Below, one piece after another: positions 11,210 through 29,832 of a stretch of DNA of 64,000 nucleotides. Within the stretch, counting starts at the first letter, position 1. Each line of letters starts with the position of its first letter. Under the pieces are notes generated by a model, which saw nothing but the letters and a program-made list of their open reading frames with translations, searched no databases and had not been told where the DNA came from. Origin of the DNA: Buxus sempervirens (lineage: Eukaryota > Streptophyta > Magnoliopsida > Buxales > Buxaceae); contig OX387193.1 in NCBI GenBank assembly GCA_947561395.2, positions 2,790,001-2,854,000 on the forward strand. Direction: 5' to 3'. A program made the position numbers and the translations under genes.

Positions 11210-11752
11210 TATGAACATGTTCTACTATTATTGGTGTACTGGGAGTGCAATGGCCTCAAATAGTACAAGCAAATCACGACGTTTATATTAGTCACAAAGC
11301 ATTTTAAGCAATTTCAGCATGTTTTCTATTAATAACAAAAAATGCATTGAAGGTTAACTTCGTAATTCGTTATACGAAGGCAAAGGGAGTCAACAAGTTG
11401 TGGCGCGCGGAGCACTTGTTTGGATTGGTGACTGGAACAAAGTCACGTTTTTCATTGTTTTCGTTTACTTTTGGGAGTTTAAACGGTGAAAGCGGAGACA
11501 ATGCCGGGGGCTGGCTCCTGGTTGTCCCTCCTCTTCGCAAAGCAAAAGCGCTTCTCGTTACCTTTTAAGCTTATATATTATTTTTAGTTTATGTTCATGT
11601 CGTCGATCGGAGCATCTGAGCGGCGTGAATGCCGGATCATTTGGACGGTCATGATATGGCAACTTATGCCACCTGCACGGCACGTGTCTCTAAATAGTTC
11701 TCTTCGTCTTTCTTTGAAATTTCGTTCCGTAACTTTTGTTTTCTTTTTTTAA
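11210..11752. other. Intergenic DNA without recognisable genes
   Basis: An open frame at 11347-11568(+) has no recognisable domain. Nothing else seen. Confidence 0.45.
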
Positions 11753-12006
11753 CTAGAAGGTGCACGTGCAATACTACATGTATATAAATAAATTGCTTTG
11801 TGTGTTATTGAAAGAGAAAAGTTAGACAACTGGTCGGAGAAGAAGAACGCTTTGAACTTCAAATGTATCAAAGAGAAATTGATTGCTATATCCTTGTGTG
11901 AATGAACTTTATTAACGAGTAATAAGGTTATTATAGGTCAAAAGGATATGGGTTTTGGCACACTTTTCAAGGGACCTGTTCTTGTTATATATAATATAAA
12001 TATAGA
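11753..12006 (-). mobile_element. Short non-autonomous Helitron-like element, copy 2
   Basis: Read on the minus strand it starts TCTATATTTATATTATATATAA after an A. It ends TGCACGTGCACCTTCTAG before a T. The TGCACGTGCA palindrome just before CTAG is the Helitron-type 3' hairpin. The inner 5' sequence CTTGAAAAGTGTGCCAAA is shared with copy 1. It has no coding capacity. Confidence 0.7.
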
Positions 12007-12227
12007 TTAACTAAAACGCGGTACATAATTATGAAATAGCCGTAACAATAATGCTGTCCCTGTCCCTATGTCCTTACAAATCTCATTTTTATAGATGGAA
12101 TGAAAATTTTAGGACATTTCAAAGTTATTGTAAGGCAAAAAGGAACCTTTAACTAAATTTTTTTTAAGAAAATAAAGGATAAGAGAACTTTAAATAAGGT
12201 TTCTGAGATGCAATGAATAATATATAG

Positions 12228-12480
12228 AGGTGCACACGGTTCAGTCAAGAACCGATAACTGATTGGCTTGGTTTCAAAACCTACGGTTTGGTTTCAGTTT
12301 TAAAATTTGTTAACCAAATTAACTTTGGCTTGTTTTGGATTGATGTTTTGATTAAACCGAACAAAATCAAACCATACATAGCTTAAAAATATTATTTTTT
12401 ACATTGAACGAAATTGAAGATGTATATGCATATATATATTTGGCTTAGAGCGATTGATTCTTTTTTTAGTTTGATTCGGT
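12228..12480. repeat. GGTTTGGTTC-rich repeat element, copy 2
   Basis: Repeats of CGGTTTGGTTTCAGTTT and related words, with complementary AAACCGAAC/AATCAAACC further in, as in the blocks at 1725 and 28419. Non-coding; borders uncertain. Confidence 0.4.
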
Positions 12481-12521
12481 TTTGGGTCATTAGTCACAAA
12501 TCTCGGTTTGTATAAGAGAAA

Positions 12522-12757
12522 CTAGAACGGGTGCATGTGCAGTACTGCACTTGTGTAGGAAGGGATGGAGGGAGACAACGTTGGAAAATACAATTACAAA
12601 AATGATTGTCAGTTTTTGAAAAAATTGAGACATATTTGAGTGTTCTATCTTTCTATTAATAAATCTTTTTAATACTATGTAAAGGCTGTTTTGGAAAGCT
12701 ACTTACTTTGTTCGGCATGATTCCCAAGAGCGCTCTTCTCATTATATATAGTATAGA
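12522..12757 (-). mobile_element. Short non-autonomous Helitron-like element, copy 3
   Basis: On the minus strand it starts TCTATACTATATATAATGAG after an A. It ends with a GTGCAGTACTGCAC palindrome region followed by TGCACCCGTTCTAG before a T. The 5' end, 3' hairpin and CTAG terminus match the copies at 11753, 31664 and 63592. Length 236 bp, no coding capacity. Confidence 0.75.
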
Positions 12758-13519
12758 TATAGATTGAATTTTTTTTTTTAAGTGATGAAGTAACCTAAAC
12801 TCATGGAGAGCCTTTGTAACAGAAAATAAATACACCTATCACAACAGTGGCGTGTACAGCTTAAACACCACACCCAAATCGGCGGTCTCATCCAGCTGCC
12901 TACTGTCCTTGATGCGGAGGGCATATATGGTATTTTAAAATTAGTCCAGGGCCATTTATGACAATCGTCGTGGAGACACCAGGAGACAATTCTCCGAACT
13001 TTTGACCCCTCTTCCTCCAAGCGATCCTTTCCTTTCCCGTTTAGGGAATTTTCTACTCCAAAACATCGCCGTACTTGACCCTTTTTGTACTCGCGCCAGT
13101 GACAAACGTGTCGAGAGATCTTTAAACCAAAAGTGCCGTAACTTGCAGAAATCAAATCATGGAGAGACACATCAGGCGAGTAGGCGAGTGTGGTAGGCGC
13201 GTGAGATGTCGCCATGTTCCAACAGAAAGAAAAAAGAGTGAGAAAGGATGGACGAAGATTGAATTGTGAGTTGCAGTAAATTCGCAGTTGGAATTTAATT
13301 AAAAATCCCACCGACCATTTTCAGTAAAAAGCTGAAAGCCCCACATGGCTGGGCTCCGTGCACTCTGCTTCTCAACCGTTTTCAGTTTCTCAAAACGAAA
13401 AGAAATTGAGAGTAGATTAAAAATTTAAAATACACCATGTGAGGTTAATTTTGAGTAGAGAAACATTTATTAATCTCCGCCAGGTTTCTGAGCACTTGGG
13501 ACCTTCCTTTCCTCTTCCA
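12758..13519. other. Upstream region of the glucanase gene
   Basis: A 177-codon open frame on the minus strand (13311-12778) has no recognisable domain or splice context and is probably chance. The part nearest 13519 is presumed glucanase promoter. Confidence 0.4.
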
Positions 13520-13526
13520 TATATAG
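13520..13526 (+). promoter_or_regulatory. Probable TATA box of the GH9 glucanase gene
   Basis: TATATAG in the context CATATATAGAGGC, followed about 30 bp later by pyrimidine-rich DNA typical of a plant 5' UTR. It would give a 5' UTR of about 340 bp, perhaps with an intron starting at GTGAGT near 13612. Confidence 0.45.
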
Positions 13527-13897
13527 AGGCTTGAGCTCCTCGCATTTCCCAACCCCTCTTCTTCTTTTTGGGTCTTTGGGTCTCCTCCTCTGTTTCCCTC
13601 TCTGTTCTTTGGTGAGTTTATCAGAAGTTTTAGCTGATAAACGGACCAACATTGCCATTCGTTCTCAGTTAATCGACTCTTTTTGAAGAGCATTAATGTG
13701 TTTGTCTTTCTGGTTTTAGAGACCCTGTTCTCCATTTCGTGGTTCTATACGGTTTCTGTTGCACAACGGATCTTTTGTTCTATACTCTTTGTTACTTTAC
13801 TGGGCAGATCAGGAGGTTTCTGCAGTAACCTTCTCTGCTTTTCTTGTTTGAAACCCTTGTATTTGTCTATATGGAGAAGCTTCTGAGACCCATTGCC

Positions 13898-16800
13898 ATG
13901 GCTCCCCTGTTTTTGCATCTCCTGCTGCTTTGGCTTCCTTTTGCTTTTGCTGGCCATGATTATGGTCAAGCACTGAACAAGGGCATTCTCTTCTTTGAAG
14001 CTCAGAGATCTGGTTACCTTCCCAGAAACCAGAGAGTTAACTGGAGATCTGACTCTGGTCTGCATGATGGCAAAACTAGTGGGGTAAGCTCTTGTCCTTC
14101 TACATTCTGTGAATTTGTTTCTTCTTTCACTTGCCATTTTGCTTAAACTTTTTTTTTACTAGACATCGCAGTGCAAACGAGTGTAGAATTACTGATTCCC
14201 CAATTTTTGCTCTACCATTCTCTTCCGAGTTAATGCCAAATACGAATCCAGTTGTTCGTCGGCAAAATTTTGATTTCCCTGAAGTTTTCTGATTTATCCC
14301 CTCATTGCCATAAATTATACTTGATTTTAAAGAAAAATATATTAGTCAAAGAGCCTGAAATTTATCGTAGTTGCCAAGGTTATTTGGAAAATTAAGGTCT
14401 AAATACAATGATATATCTAATATATTTGCTACTGAATTTCCTTTTTTCTTATTTTTTTTGGCATTAATATAGTTGGATGAGATCTAATCAAACTCACTGA
14501 TAATACTCTTCCTATCGCTTTGCATTTGAATGTTTGGATATCAGGTGGATCTAGTGGGAGGTTACTATGATGCAGGGGACAATGTGAAGTTTGGGCTGCC
14601 TATGGCTTTCACCATTACCATGATGTCATGGAGTATAGTTGAATACGGGAAGCAAATGGCTGCAAGTGGAGAGCTTGGTCATGCCATGGAAGCTGTTAAG
14701 TGGGGCACTGACTACCTTATTAAAGCCCACCCAGAACCCAATGTCTTCTATGGAGAGGTAAATCTCTTCCATTTTTTAATATATTTAGTTTCCTTGGCAT
14801 AGATAGGCTTTTGGTGGATCTGTTTTATTTACATAATAATTTCTTTTGTTGTATTGCTTGTGACATTCATGAGAGAATAAAGAAAAAAAAAGTATAAATG
14901 AATTGACTAGTTAGCTGTTCTGTTTGGCTCACTGTTCTTGTCCTTCGAATTTTCACATTTTCTTAACTGAAAACATATACCCTTTAGTATTGTTTATTGG
15001 TAGCCTTTGTCATTTTCTCTAATTCAGTTGAACGAAATGAATTTTCATGTTTGATGTATGTGTTAATTAGGTTGGTGACGGTAACACTGACCATTACTGC
15101 TGGCAAAGACCGGAGGACATGACGACTGACCGTCGCGCTTACAGGATTGATCCCAGCAACCCCGGATCAGACCTTGCCGGAGAATCCGCCGCCGCAATGG
15201 CCGCCGCTTCTGTCGTCTTCCGCCAATCTAATCCAGCTTATGCTAATGAGCTACTTAGGCATGCCGAGCAGGTCCGGCTCCAAATCAAAGCTTAATAATA
15301 TTTTCTGATGCATAATGGTGCTCTGTGTTCTGTGTCCGCGCAAGTTAGTACAGTCTAAGTTGCGCTTTTTTCCTAGTTCCAGCAGTCCGGACTGCGCCTG
15401 CATCCTTTGAAACTGCAAGAAATTGTAGGATTTAGGGCACAGAGGAAAAAAAAAAAAGGGTTTCTGTGGACCCAGTTTCTTGTCGTGTAACTCCACAGCG
15501 CAAGTTAGTGATATTAATGCTCTGACGCCGATTTGGTGTACGTTTAGATCTGTGCGGATCCCATTACCGAAAAAAAAAGTAGATATGTGCGGATCCGAAC
15601 CGTCAAGGTCGTGATCCGGCAAAAGCGCAAGTGTTAATTCTAAACCACGTGATGCTTGTCGGTGCGGTGGTGGCATCGCAGGGCCGCTCACGAAATTCTT
15701 TCCTTGATTTCAAGTTTACGATTTTAACCCTTTTATTCAGATGGCTAAAACGCCCCTGACATGCATCGTATTTACCACTTGAAGCCCTTTTTGATACTCA
15801 GGGTCTCTAGCCAGTAGCCACCATTCAACTTCACAATCCGTTGCTGTTTTAACTGAGATTTTCGTTCAAACAATGCAAATGTTTCGTGTCGCTGACTTTG
15901 GCTTTTAAATTTGCAGCTATTTGATTTTGCGGACAAGTACAGGGGCAAATACGACAGCAGCATTACAGTGGCTCAGAAATACTACAGATCTTACAGTGGT
16001 TACGCTGTAAGTGTTGATTCTGTCTTCTTGAGAGCTAATGTGTTTAGATGTGGATATATGAATTTTGTTGTTGATAAGTAGTTGGTTTTGATCTTATAGG
16101 ACGAGTTGCTTTGGGCTGCTGCTTGGCTGTATCAGGCAACCAACAACCAGTACTACTTGAGCTACCTTGTAAACAATGGTAATTCCTTGGGTGGGACTGG
16201 CTGGGCGATGACTGAGTTCGGGTGGGATGTGAAATATGCTGGAGCCCAAGTTCTAGCTGCCAAGGTAATATCCCTACTGATCCTCAGATGCTAGAAATTG
16301 CAATTAAATTGGTTGTTGGTCAAATAGGACTCTCTGTTCTATTGTATGTCTACTCTGATAATATGTTGGTTCAATGGGGAATTATGGTTACTGCTTGGAC
16401 CATGTGTTATAATTTGGATTGATGACACAATCAAGAGGTTGTCGATCGAATTTAAGCAATACCCATTAAGAATAAATATCATGCTTGATCTGGTAATCAA
16501 TAATTGGTAGACTGACATGATTTGCCTGCTCTCTTTTCTCTACAGTTCCTCATGCAAGGGAAGGGAGGTCACTACTCACCTGTACTTGAGAAATACCAGC
16601 AAAAGGCAGATTATTTCATGTGTTCATGCCTTGGAAAGGGTACTCAAAACGTTCGAAGGACCCCTGGAGGTCTCCTCTTCAGGCAGAGATGGAACAATAT
16701 GCAGTTCGTGACAAGTGCCTCTTTCCTTCTAACTGTCTACTCTGATTACGTTGCTTCTGCCAGGAAAAGCGTAAGCTGTCCTGCCGGCAATGTCATGCCG

Positions 16801-18081
16801 TCGGAGCTCCTGTCATTTGCGAAGTCTCAGGTAATCACTTGTCTCTATGCAATATAAATTGGCCGTATTTTTATGATTTTCAATGTGAATATTCTAATGA
16901 GTTAAAATCTCAGGTGGATTACATTCTTGGAGACAACCCAAGAGCTACAAGTTACATGGTTGGGTATGGAAACAACTACCCACGACAAGTCCACCATCGA
17001 GCTTCCTCTATTGTTTCCTTCAAGGTTAACCCTTCATTTATCAGTTGCCGAGGAGGTTATGCTACTTGGTTTAGCAGGAAGGCAAGCGACCCTAATCTCC
17101 TAACTGGTGCCATCGTTGGAGGACCTGATGGTTATGACAACTTCGCTGATGAAAGAGACAATTATGAGCAAACAGAGCCTGCCACATACAACAATGCTCC
17201 TCTTCTTGGTGTCTTGGCTCGACTCAATGGCGGTCACAGTGGGTATAATCAACTCCTTCCAGGTATTCATCCTTTCTCTTTTGTTCTCTCCTTCCTAGCC
17301 AAAATTTGATTTAGCCGTTTAAAAGTAATTGTCTTGATTCTGCTTTGCAGTGATGCATCCGGCGCCTAAACCCATTGTGAGTCAACCCAAGCCAACCCCA
17401 GTTCCACAACTTAAACCTTCTCCAGCTCCTGGTAATTCCTTTACTTGTGACACTATATTTTAGTTTTCTTAGAGAGTCAAGGTTGCTGTTGGAAAGACAG
17501 AGATAGCAATGGCCTAACAACAGCTTTGGACAAAAAGATTGGCCCAGTAGATTGATTACAAATTGTGGTTATATATTGGATTCATGGGGGTTCCAATTGT
17601 ATGGAAATCTATTGGCTGATACACCGCAACGAATGGTTTCCCTTGTTTGTGAACCAAAATACTTTTGATATAGGAAGATAATAACAGATGATCTACAAAA
17701 GCATTCCTAACATATGATTTAGGAAGAAAGTTTAATTTCTGGAGTCCATATACTCATTTCCCCACTGAATCTTTTCTTACAGTTAAATCCAATGCTCCCA
17801 TCACTGTTGAGCAAAAGGCAACATCCTCATGGAGCTACAAGGGGAGAACTTACTACAGGTATTCTACAGTGGTGACTAACAAATCAGCTAAAACTATGAA
17901 AGACCTCAAGCTGTCAATATCCAAGCTTTACGGGCCTTTGTGGGGCCTCAAAAGTTATGGTGGGGCTTACGGATTTCCAGAATGGCAGAATTCGTTAGCT
18001 TCTGGTACGAGTCTTGAGTTTGTTTACATTCACTCGGCTTCTCCGGCAGAGATCTCGGTCTCAGGTTATACACTGGCTTAG
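13898..18081 (+). CDS. GH9C2: Endo-1,4-beta-glucanase, GH9 class C with CBM49
   Basis: Secreted cellulase (EC 3.2.1.4) acting on beta-1,4-glucans in the cell wall. Exons: 13898-14083, 14545-14757, 15071-15271, 15917-16006, 16100-16264, 16546-16830, 16914-17262, 17351-17431, 17783-18081, giving 622 aa; every junction is GT-AG and phases agree. Residues 1-18 are a signal peptide ending FAFA. The GH9 domain shows [13 protein letters not shown] (catalytic Asp near residues 71-74), the HHRAS histidine motif and [15 protein letters not shown] with the catalytic Asp/Glu. A proline-rich linker ([15 protein letters not shown]) leads to a roughly 95-residue CBM49 cellulose-binding domain ending SGYTLA. 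The sequence closely follows Arabidopsis At1g64390, so the symbol marks the subfamily. The start at 13898 has a better context (GCCATGG) than the in-frame ATG at 13871. Intron 3 carries a minimal LINE insertion. It converges on spermine synthase. Confidence 0.95.
15562..15579 (+). mobile_element. Minimal LINE insertion (18 bp) in glucanase intron 3
   Basis: TAGATCTGTGCGGATCC at 15545-15561 and TAGATATGTGCGGATCC at 15580-15596 form a 17 bp target duplication with one mismatch. Between them is CATTACCGAAAAAAAAAG. The 3' end of the LINE fragment at 44302-44520 reads TTCATTACCGATCAAAAAA on its own strand, so this is probably the extreme tail of the same kind of element. Confidence 0.65.
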
Positions 18082-19593
18082 GACAAAAAATCAGGGAAGA
18101 CAGGTTTTAATGTTTTCTATGGGGACTTGACGTAAGAATTGTGCAGATAAACAAAGTGGAGTCCCGAAAGGTCCTTTGCCCCCGCTTTTTACCTTTTCTT
18201 TTTTGTTCATTGTGTTTCTGATTGGAGTTTTAGATGAAGGTAGGGTAAAATAAGAGTGAAGGCTAGGCGGGGAAAGGAGTGAAGAGACAAAAGAAAAGGA
18301 GTGCTCATCCTCTTTCTCCTGCACTTCATTAGTTATATAGATAGATAGATTTGAGTGACATTCAAGAGTGTTGTGTGAGATGAACAAAGAGAAAGTTGAG
18401 GGTCTGAAAGTTAGCCTCAACAGATTTCAAGTAATCTTTGTTTATTTGTACTTAAAACAGCTTTGTTGGTTTTTCTGTACTGATGCTGTATCCTCTGCAA
18501 ATCAAAACAGTTTGTCAAATGGCAGTAATATCTTGGTTTCTCCTTTTAAATTTTTTTTTAGTGAGGTGGAAGTCATTTATGTTCTGATTAAGCTCTCATT
18601 AACATGCAAAATTTTTACATCTTAGGAAAACCCGTTGCGATTTCTTTCACAACCCAAACGACAACCACTCAAGAGCATTTTTTGTTAACCATTAATAGAA
18701 AATTGCTAAACAGAACATGTCGACAGGTGTGTGTTTTATGATTTTGAGCTACAAGAAATTTAAGTATAGTTGATAGAAATGCTTACGATCCGTTTGAGGT
18801 TACAGTGGCTTCTGAGACGGCAATCCAGTAACACGCCGGCTCTGGTCGGGGGGGTTTTCTGAGGGCCAAGGGTAGCGGCCTAGAAGATGCAAAAGCACTA
18901 CTGAAAAAAAACAGATTAAGACATTGCAGAACTACACATCTTAATTGGTCCAAGGGAACTGAAATAAAAACAGAAATTTCAGGATGAAATTCACTGAAAA
19001 TGATTTTTACAGAATTTGATTGAAGGCTTGAGTTTTGATAGATTGAACGTGGAGAAAGCTTCATGTTGCTATTTCTTGTAGATTGCAGAAAGCATGAAGA
19101 ATGATTTTAAGAGAGATACATAGCCTTTCATTCCCTTGAAAGAATGAATGTTTCCTTCTTGAAGGATGGAACCCATAAGGATATGGATTTCTGAACCCTA
19201 AGATTTCAGTGACTTCGTGCCGTGGACCACAATTCAATGAGCAACAAAGCCGCACTGAAAATAGTCACAGCTGTGTAAGCATCAGAGATTTCGAATTTTT
19301 CTTTTCAAATGTTTCATGCCTTCCTGCCTTCCAAATGACCCTTTCAAGAGCATAAATACCCTAAACAGAGTGTCACAGAGATACCAAATAGAACATCCTG
19401 AAGATACTAGGCTACTGCAAAGCAACAATTACGTATGCATTAGGAATACTTAATAACCCTCAAATATGAGCAAAGAGTCACGTCCATGGGGATTAATACG
19501 AGTAAATAAGATCATATTGAGTTTAAATTCCCCTGATTTGGGAGCAATTCCACCTATCAGAAAAGAATTGACTATCATTTGCTAACAAAGCAG
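18082..19593. other. Convergent 3' region of glucanase and spermine synthase
   Basis: The two genes end tail-to-tail 1.5 kb apart, so this stretch should hold both 3' UTRs. No coding region of its own is visible; open frames here are short and lack domains. Confidence 0.5.
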
Positions 19594-26395
<6,802 letters not shown>

Positions 26396-27850
26396 AGATT
26401 ATTTTTTTCTTCTCAGTCTCCAGCCTCTAAACAATATGAATATGTATTTATAAGAGCTCTTATCAACAACCAAAAATAACAATAGACAAATCAATCAAAT
26501 AAAAAAACTAGATTTCTCGGTTGCCAACGAGCTCCAAAAATTATGTCTGTAAATAATACATATTTGTAGGAGATGTCCTCAAAGTGCCCTTGCAAAAAGG
26601 AAAAACTAAAAAAAATAAAAATAAAACAAGTATAATTCCTTAATCTAAAATTCTCCGTTGCCATAAAAGGCCCAATAAAAAAACACAATCAAACTTCTCG
26701 GTTTCAGGGCCAGGGTAAGGTTATAGGTGGAAGTACAGTTAGTTTTCATGGGTTTATCTGTTCTATTGCTTGCCTTTATGATCTTAATGAATTCCCATTA
26801 TTGATGAAAAAAGAAAAAAAAAACTACCGAGCTACTATAACAGCCGGCTACAGAATCCTACTAAGACATAGAACTTTCAAATTCAAAACCATTATGAGTT
26901 TTCAAGATTCTGACACGAAGGGGGTGATTGTAAGTTGTAACTCAAGGTTTAACAGGAGGAAAAAGAAACTAAAAAGGAAAGAAAATAAAAATAGAAAAAG
27001 AAAACAAGTACGGACATTCCAAAATAGTGCTGTTTCTTGTCGTAATACTTCACAAGATGAGCGCAAAAAGGAAGGAGCCATATCAATTTCGTCTAAAGTA
27101 GATGTTTCCTATCTCGTAATAACACGAATGAGAAATAGTAATAAAAAGAAGGAAAACAAAATCCACATCCACAGCAGCTATCCCCTCTAGAGGAAGAAGT
27201 TATAGCTTGCAAATCTAAAATACAGCGGAGAAGAAGGTAACCTAAAACCTAAATAAAGTCATTTCTAATACCTTACTACAAACATTTCGCAAGAACCTCT
27301 CCTCTCCGACAACCATAAATTGGCCAGGAAAAAAAAACAGAGCATCGTTGAAGCATAAAAAAACCAAGAAATTTGCATTTTCTTTGTAAAAGGAATTAAC
27401 ATAGATAAGCAAATAGCGAGAAGACATTCGAAAACTGCAGTTGCGAGTAGCACACGCAAGCACATAAATTCTAAAAAAAGTAGGAAAAAGGAAAGAAGAA
27501 AACTAATTAGGGTTATAAGTAACCAAAATGAAAGCCTGAAGATGATAAATTCTCTTTTCTCCTTTGCAGGACTTCTGAAGAATCAGATTATGATTGAAGG
27601 CTAGTGCTACTGACACAGTTTCCAAAGAAAAATAACAGAAAAGGAGGGGAGGAACTGTCTTGCCTGGTTCTAATGGAGGAAAATTTTGGGAGAACGTTGC
27701 GCCAAAATGCGAAATCTACCAGCCAACGCTTCTTTTCGTTGTCCTCCTCCGGCAACTCTCTCTCTACGCTTCGCTCAATCACTCTCTCCACACTTCAAGC
27801 CTCTCTCTCTCTTTCCTTTTCTCGTTTCGACGGCAAACGGTGCAGTGTGT
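26396..27850 (-). other. 5' leader region of spermine synthase (UTR exon plus intron)
   Basis: An acceptor TTTAG at 26428-26427 sits 31 bp before the start codon, and a TATA box lies near 27871, so the leader most likely contains a long intron. Short open frames on both strands between 26800 and 27850 have no domains and are not called. Confidence 0.45.
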
Positions 27851-27865
27851 GAGGATCCACATAAC

Positions 27866-27876
27866 ATTTATATAGT
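27866..27876 (-). promoter_or_regulatory. TATA box of spermine synthase
   Basis: ACTATATAAAT on the minus strand, followed about 30 bp downstream by purine-rich leader sequence (GAGAGAGAGG). It places the transcription start near 27840. Confidence 0.55.
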
Positions 27877-27924
27877 CTCCCTGTTTTCCATTTGGATATT
27901 GACCGTTTTTCTTTTGTTTGATTG

Positions 27925-27933
27925 ACACGTGGC
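27925..27933. promoter_or_regulatory. ABRE/G-box ACACGTGGC in the spermine synthase promoter
   Basis: ACACGTGGC about 50 bp upstream of the TATA box, ideal spacing for a bZIP-type ABA-responsive element. ABA responsiveness of plant SPMS genes is known in Arabidopsis; for this gene it is inference. Confidence 0.5.
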
Positions 27934-28065
27934 AGCTAAAAGTAGATCAGACTCGGTTCTACGGAACTTGATTGAAGTGTGAGTGTTGGATTGATTTGAT
28001 ACGGAGGGGATCACTTCTCATCACCATTAAAAACAAAAACCAAAAAAAAACAAAAGTGCTTTGCT

Positions 28066-28230
28066 ATCAAAAGTGAAAGCATTTCTCCTGGAGTTAATAT
28101 CCGGTGGTTCCGTGAGACCACCGGCTGGATGAAATTTGAATGTGTCGGCCCCTTCCTGATACGAGCATCCATCCGTGTGTTTCACATGGGCACCACCGAG
28201 TGCTTCAGGTAAAACACCCTCACCAAAAGT
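28066..28230. repeat. Diverged dispersed repeat, copy A
   Basis: Shares an alignable block of about 150 bp with 30296-30470, including AAAGCATTTC...GGTTCCGTGA...ACC, GCATCCAT, and GTTTCACATGG...CCAC. Identity is roughly two thirds by eye. The core GGTGGTTCCGTGAGACCACC can fold back on itself. Origin unknown. Confidence 0.5.
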
Positions 28231-28418
28231 TTGTATTATAATAAATAAATAAAAGGAAAATTTATCAAAAAGTCACATTTGGCTTGTATGTATTGTAAAA
28301 ACAGTCATAAAAAACTTTATTTCAAAAAAAGGATCACCTTTTAGAAATAATTAAATTACATGATCATGTTAAAAAAAATTTAAATTATAAGATCACTATA
28401 CTTTGGATGCAATCCAAC
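28231..28418. other. Intergenic DNA
   Basis: AT-rich, nothing recognised. Confidence 0.4.
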
Positions 28419-28915
28419 GTGGGTGTCAATTGGTTCGGTGTAAATCGAAATCCAATTAAACCAAACCCGATCGTTTTTCAATTTGGTTTGGCTTTACTCT
28501 TAGTTTGGTTCAGTTTCAGTTTGAAAGAGTACAAACCAAATTAATTTGGTTCAGTTTACAGTTTAGGTGGTGGAGAAACCGAACCAAACTGAAAACTGAA
28601 TTATATTATTATACATATGTAATTTTATATTACATGTAATATATATACAAAATTTCAAGACCTCTTACTATTATTTTTCTTTGTTAACACAAGCTTATAG
28701 AAATACCATTTTTATTTTATAGTAAACAATAATGTTTACATTTGTATTCTAGTAAACAATGTAGTTTAAACTTTAAAGATATTGTAATTTCGGTTTACGG
28801 TTTAATCGCTTTATTTCAGTTTGGTTCGGTTTTCGGTTTTGATCAACATAATTCGGTATGGTTTAGATTTGGCATAAAATGCCAAATCAAACTGACCTAA
28901 TTACACCCCTACGAA
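28419..28915. repeat. GGTTTGGTTC-rich repeat element, copy 3
   Basis: Begins GGGTGTCAATTGGTTCGG and ends CTAATTACACCCC, giving short inverted ends (GGGTGT.AATT / AATTACACCC). The interior repeats GGTTTGGTTC and complements. It is the best-bounded of three related blocks. No coding capacity; no clear target duplication. Confidence 0.5.
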
Positions 28916-29779
28916 CCACATTGTATGTGGGATATAAGCTTCTTAGGTGAGATACAAGCCTTTTTAATTTTGTACTAAAAATAGTTTTCGATTAGGTCTT
29001 GGGTTGACCTCAACCTGAACCAAGTTGCACCCCTACATTTAAATGGTAAGTCATTTTCTGGAAAATAGCTATATTTTAGGAAAATCGTTTTATATCATTC
29101 TTATATTTTATATAGAAACAAACACGTCAAAAACCTTATGTTACCCTAAAAACATTTTCCACATTAGATTTTACATTAAAACAAACGAAGTCTTAAAGTA
29201 AAACTATTTTCTATTTTTCTTAAAAGTGACCCTACAGCTTAATTATGTTTGGAAGCGACCTTTTTCTGCAAAATAAGATTTTTGATGGACTGTTTCTATA
29301 AATACAATCCAAAAAATGTAACTATTTCATACTTTTCCCCTAAAAAAATTCGAAAATGTATGTTACGTCTCTAGAAGCATGAATGACATGGTGCTAAAAA
29401 AGTCAAACATAAAACTGATGATCTGTAAACCTAAGACCCTTACTCTACAATCAACCTTAAAAAAAATTTATACCTTAACCACTCAAACAAGAGTTTTCAT
29501 TCTTTGCGATGTAAGCTTGTGACGTCTCCGGCGGCGTTAATCACGCATGAATGTAAAGGAGAAATGCATTCTTTTTATAGTTGACATTTAAGCACCTATA
29601 AATAAATGGAGAGTTTTATGTCACCAAAGAAACTAGGTTTATTGGTTACTTGTATGGCTCGTAGCGCCATTTTTAATTTGGGTAGATATTGCCAACCTAG
29701 TACATGGTGGGTCTACAAACATCCCCACTCTACACGGTTTGAAACCATTTAGTACTTTTCATGTTTTTGGGTTAGGAAT
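28916..29779. other. Intergenic DNA without recognisable genes
   Basis: AT-rich. No open frame with a domain, no RNA gene, no bounded repeat seen. Confidence 0.45.
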
Positions 29780-29793
29780 CCTCCCAGTTTTCT

Positions 29794-29818
29794 ATATTTT
29801 CCAAAAAAAAAAAAAAAA
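29794..29818 (+). mobile_element. Minimal LINE insertion (25 bp) with 14 bp target duplication
   Basis: CCTCCCAGTTTTCT occurs at 29780-29793 and 29819-29832. Between the copies is ATATTTTCC followed by 16 A. The TTTTCC-poly(A) form resembles the other LINE tails in this window. Confidence 0.6.
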
Positions 29819-29832
29819 CCTCCCAGTTTTCT

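Noticed and set aside
12778-13311. 177-codon minus-strand open frame upstream of the glucanase gene
   Set aside because: No recognisable domain and no splice or promoter context. It runs almost to the edge of a Helitron-like element, so a chance open frame is more likely.
26801-27190. 129-codon plus-strand open frame
   Set aside because: Lys/Arg/Asn-rich low-complexity sequence within the probable 5' leader intron of spermine synthase; likely chance.
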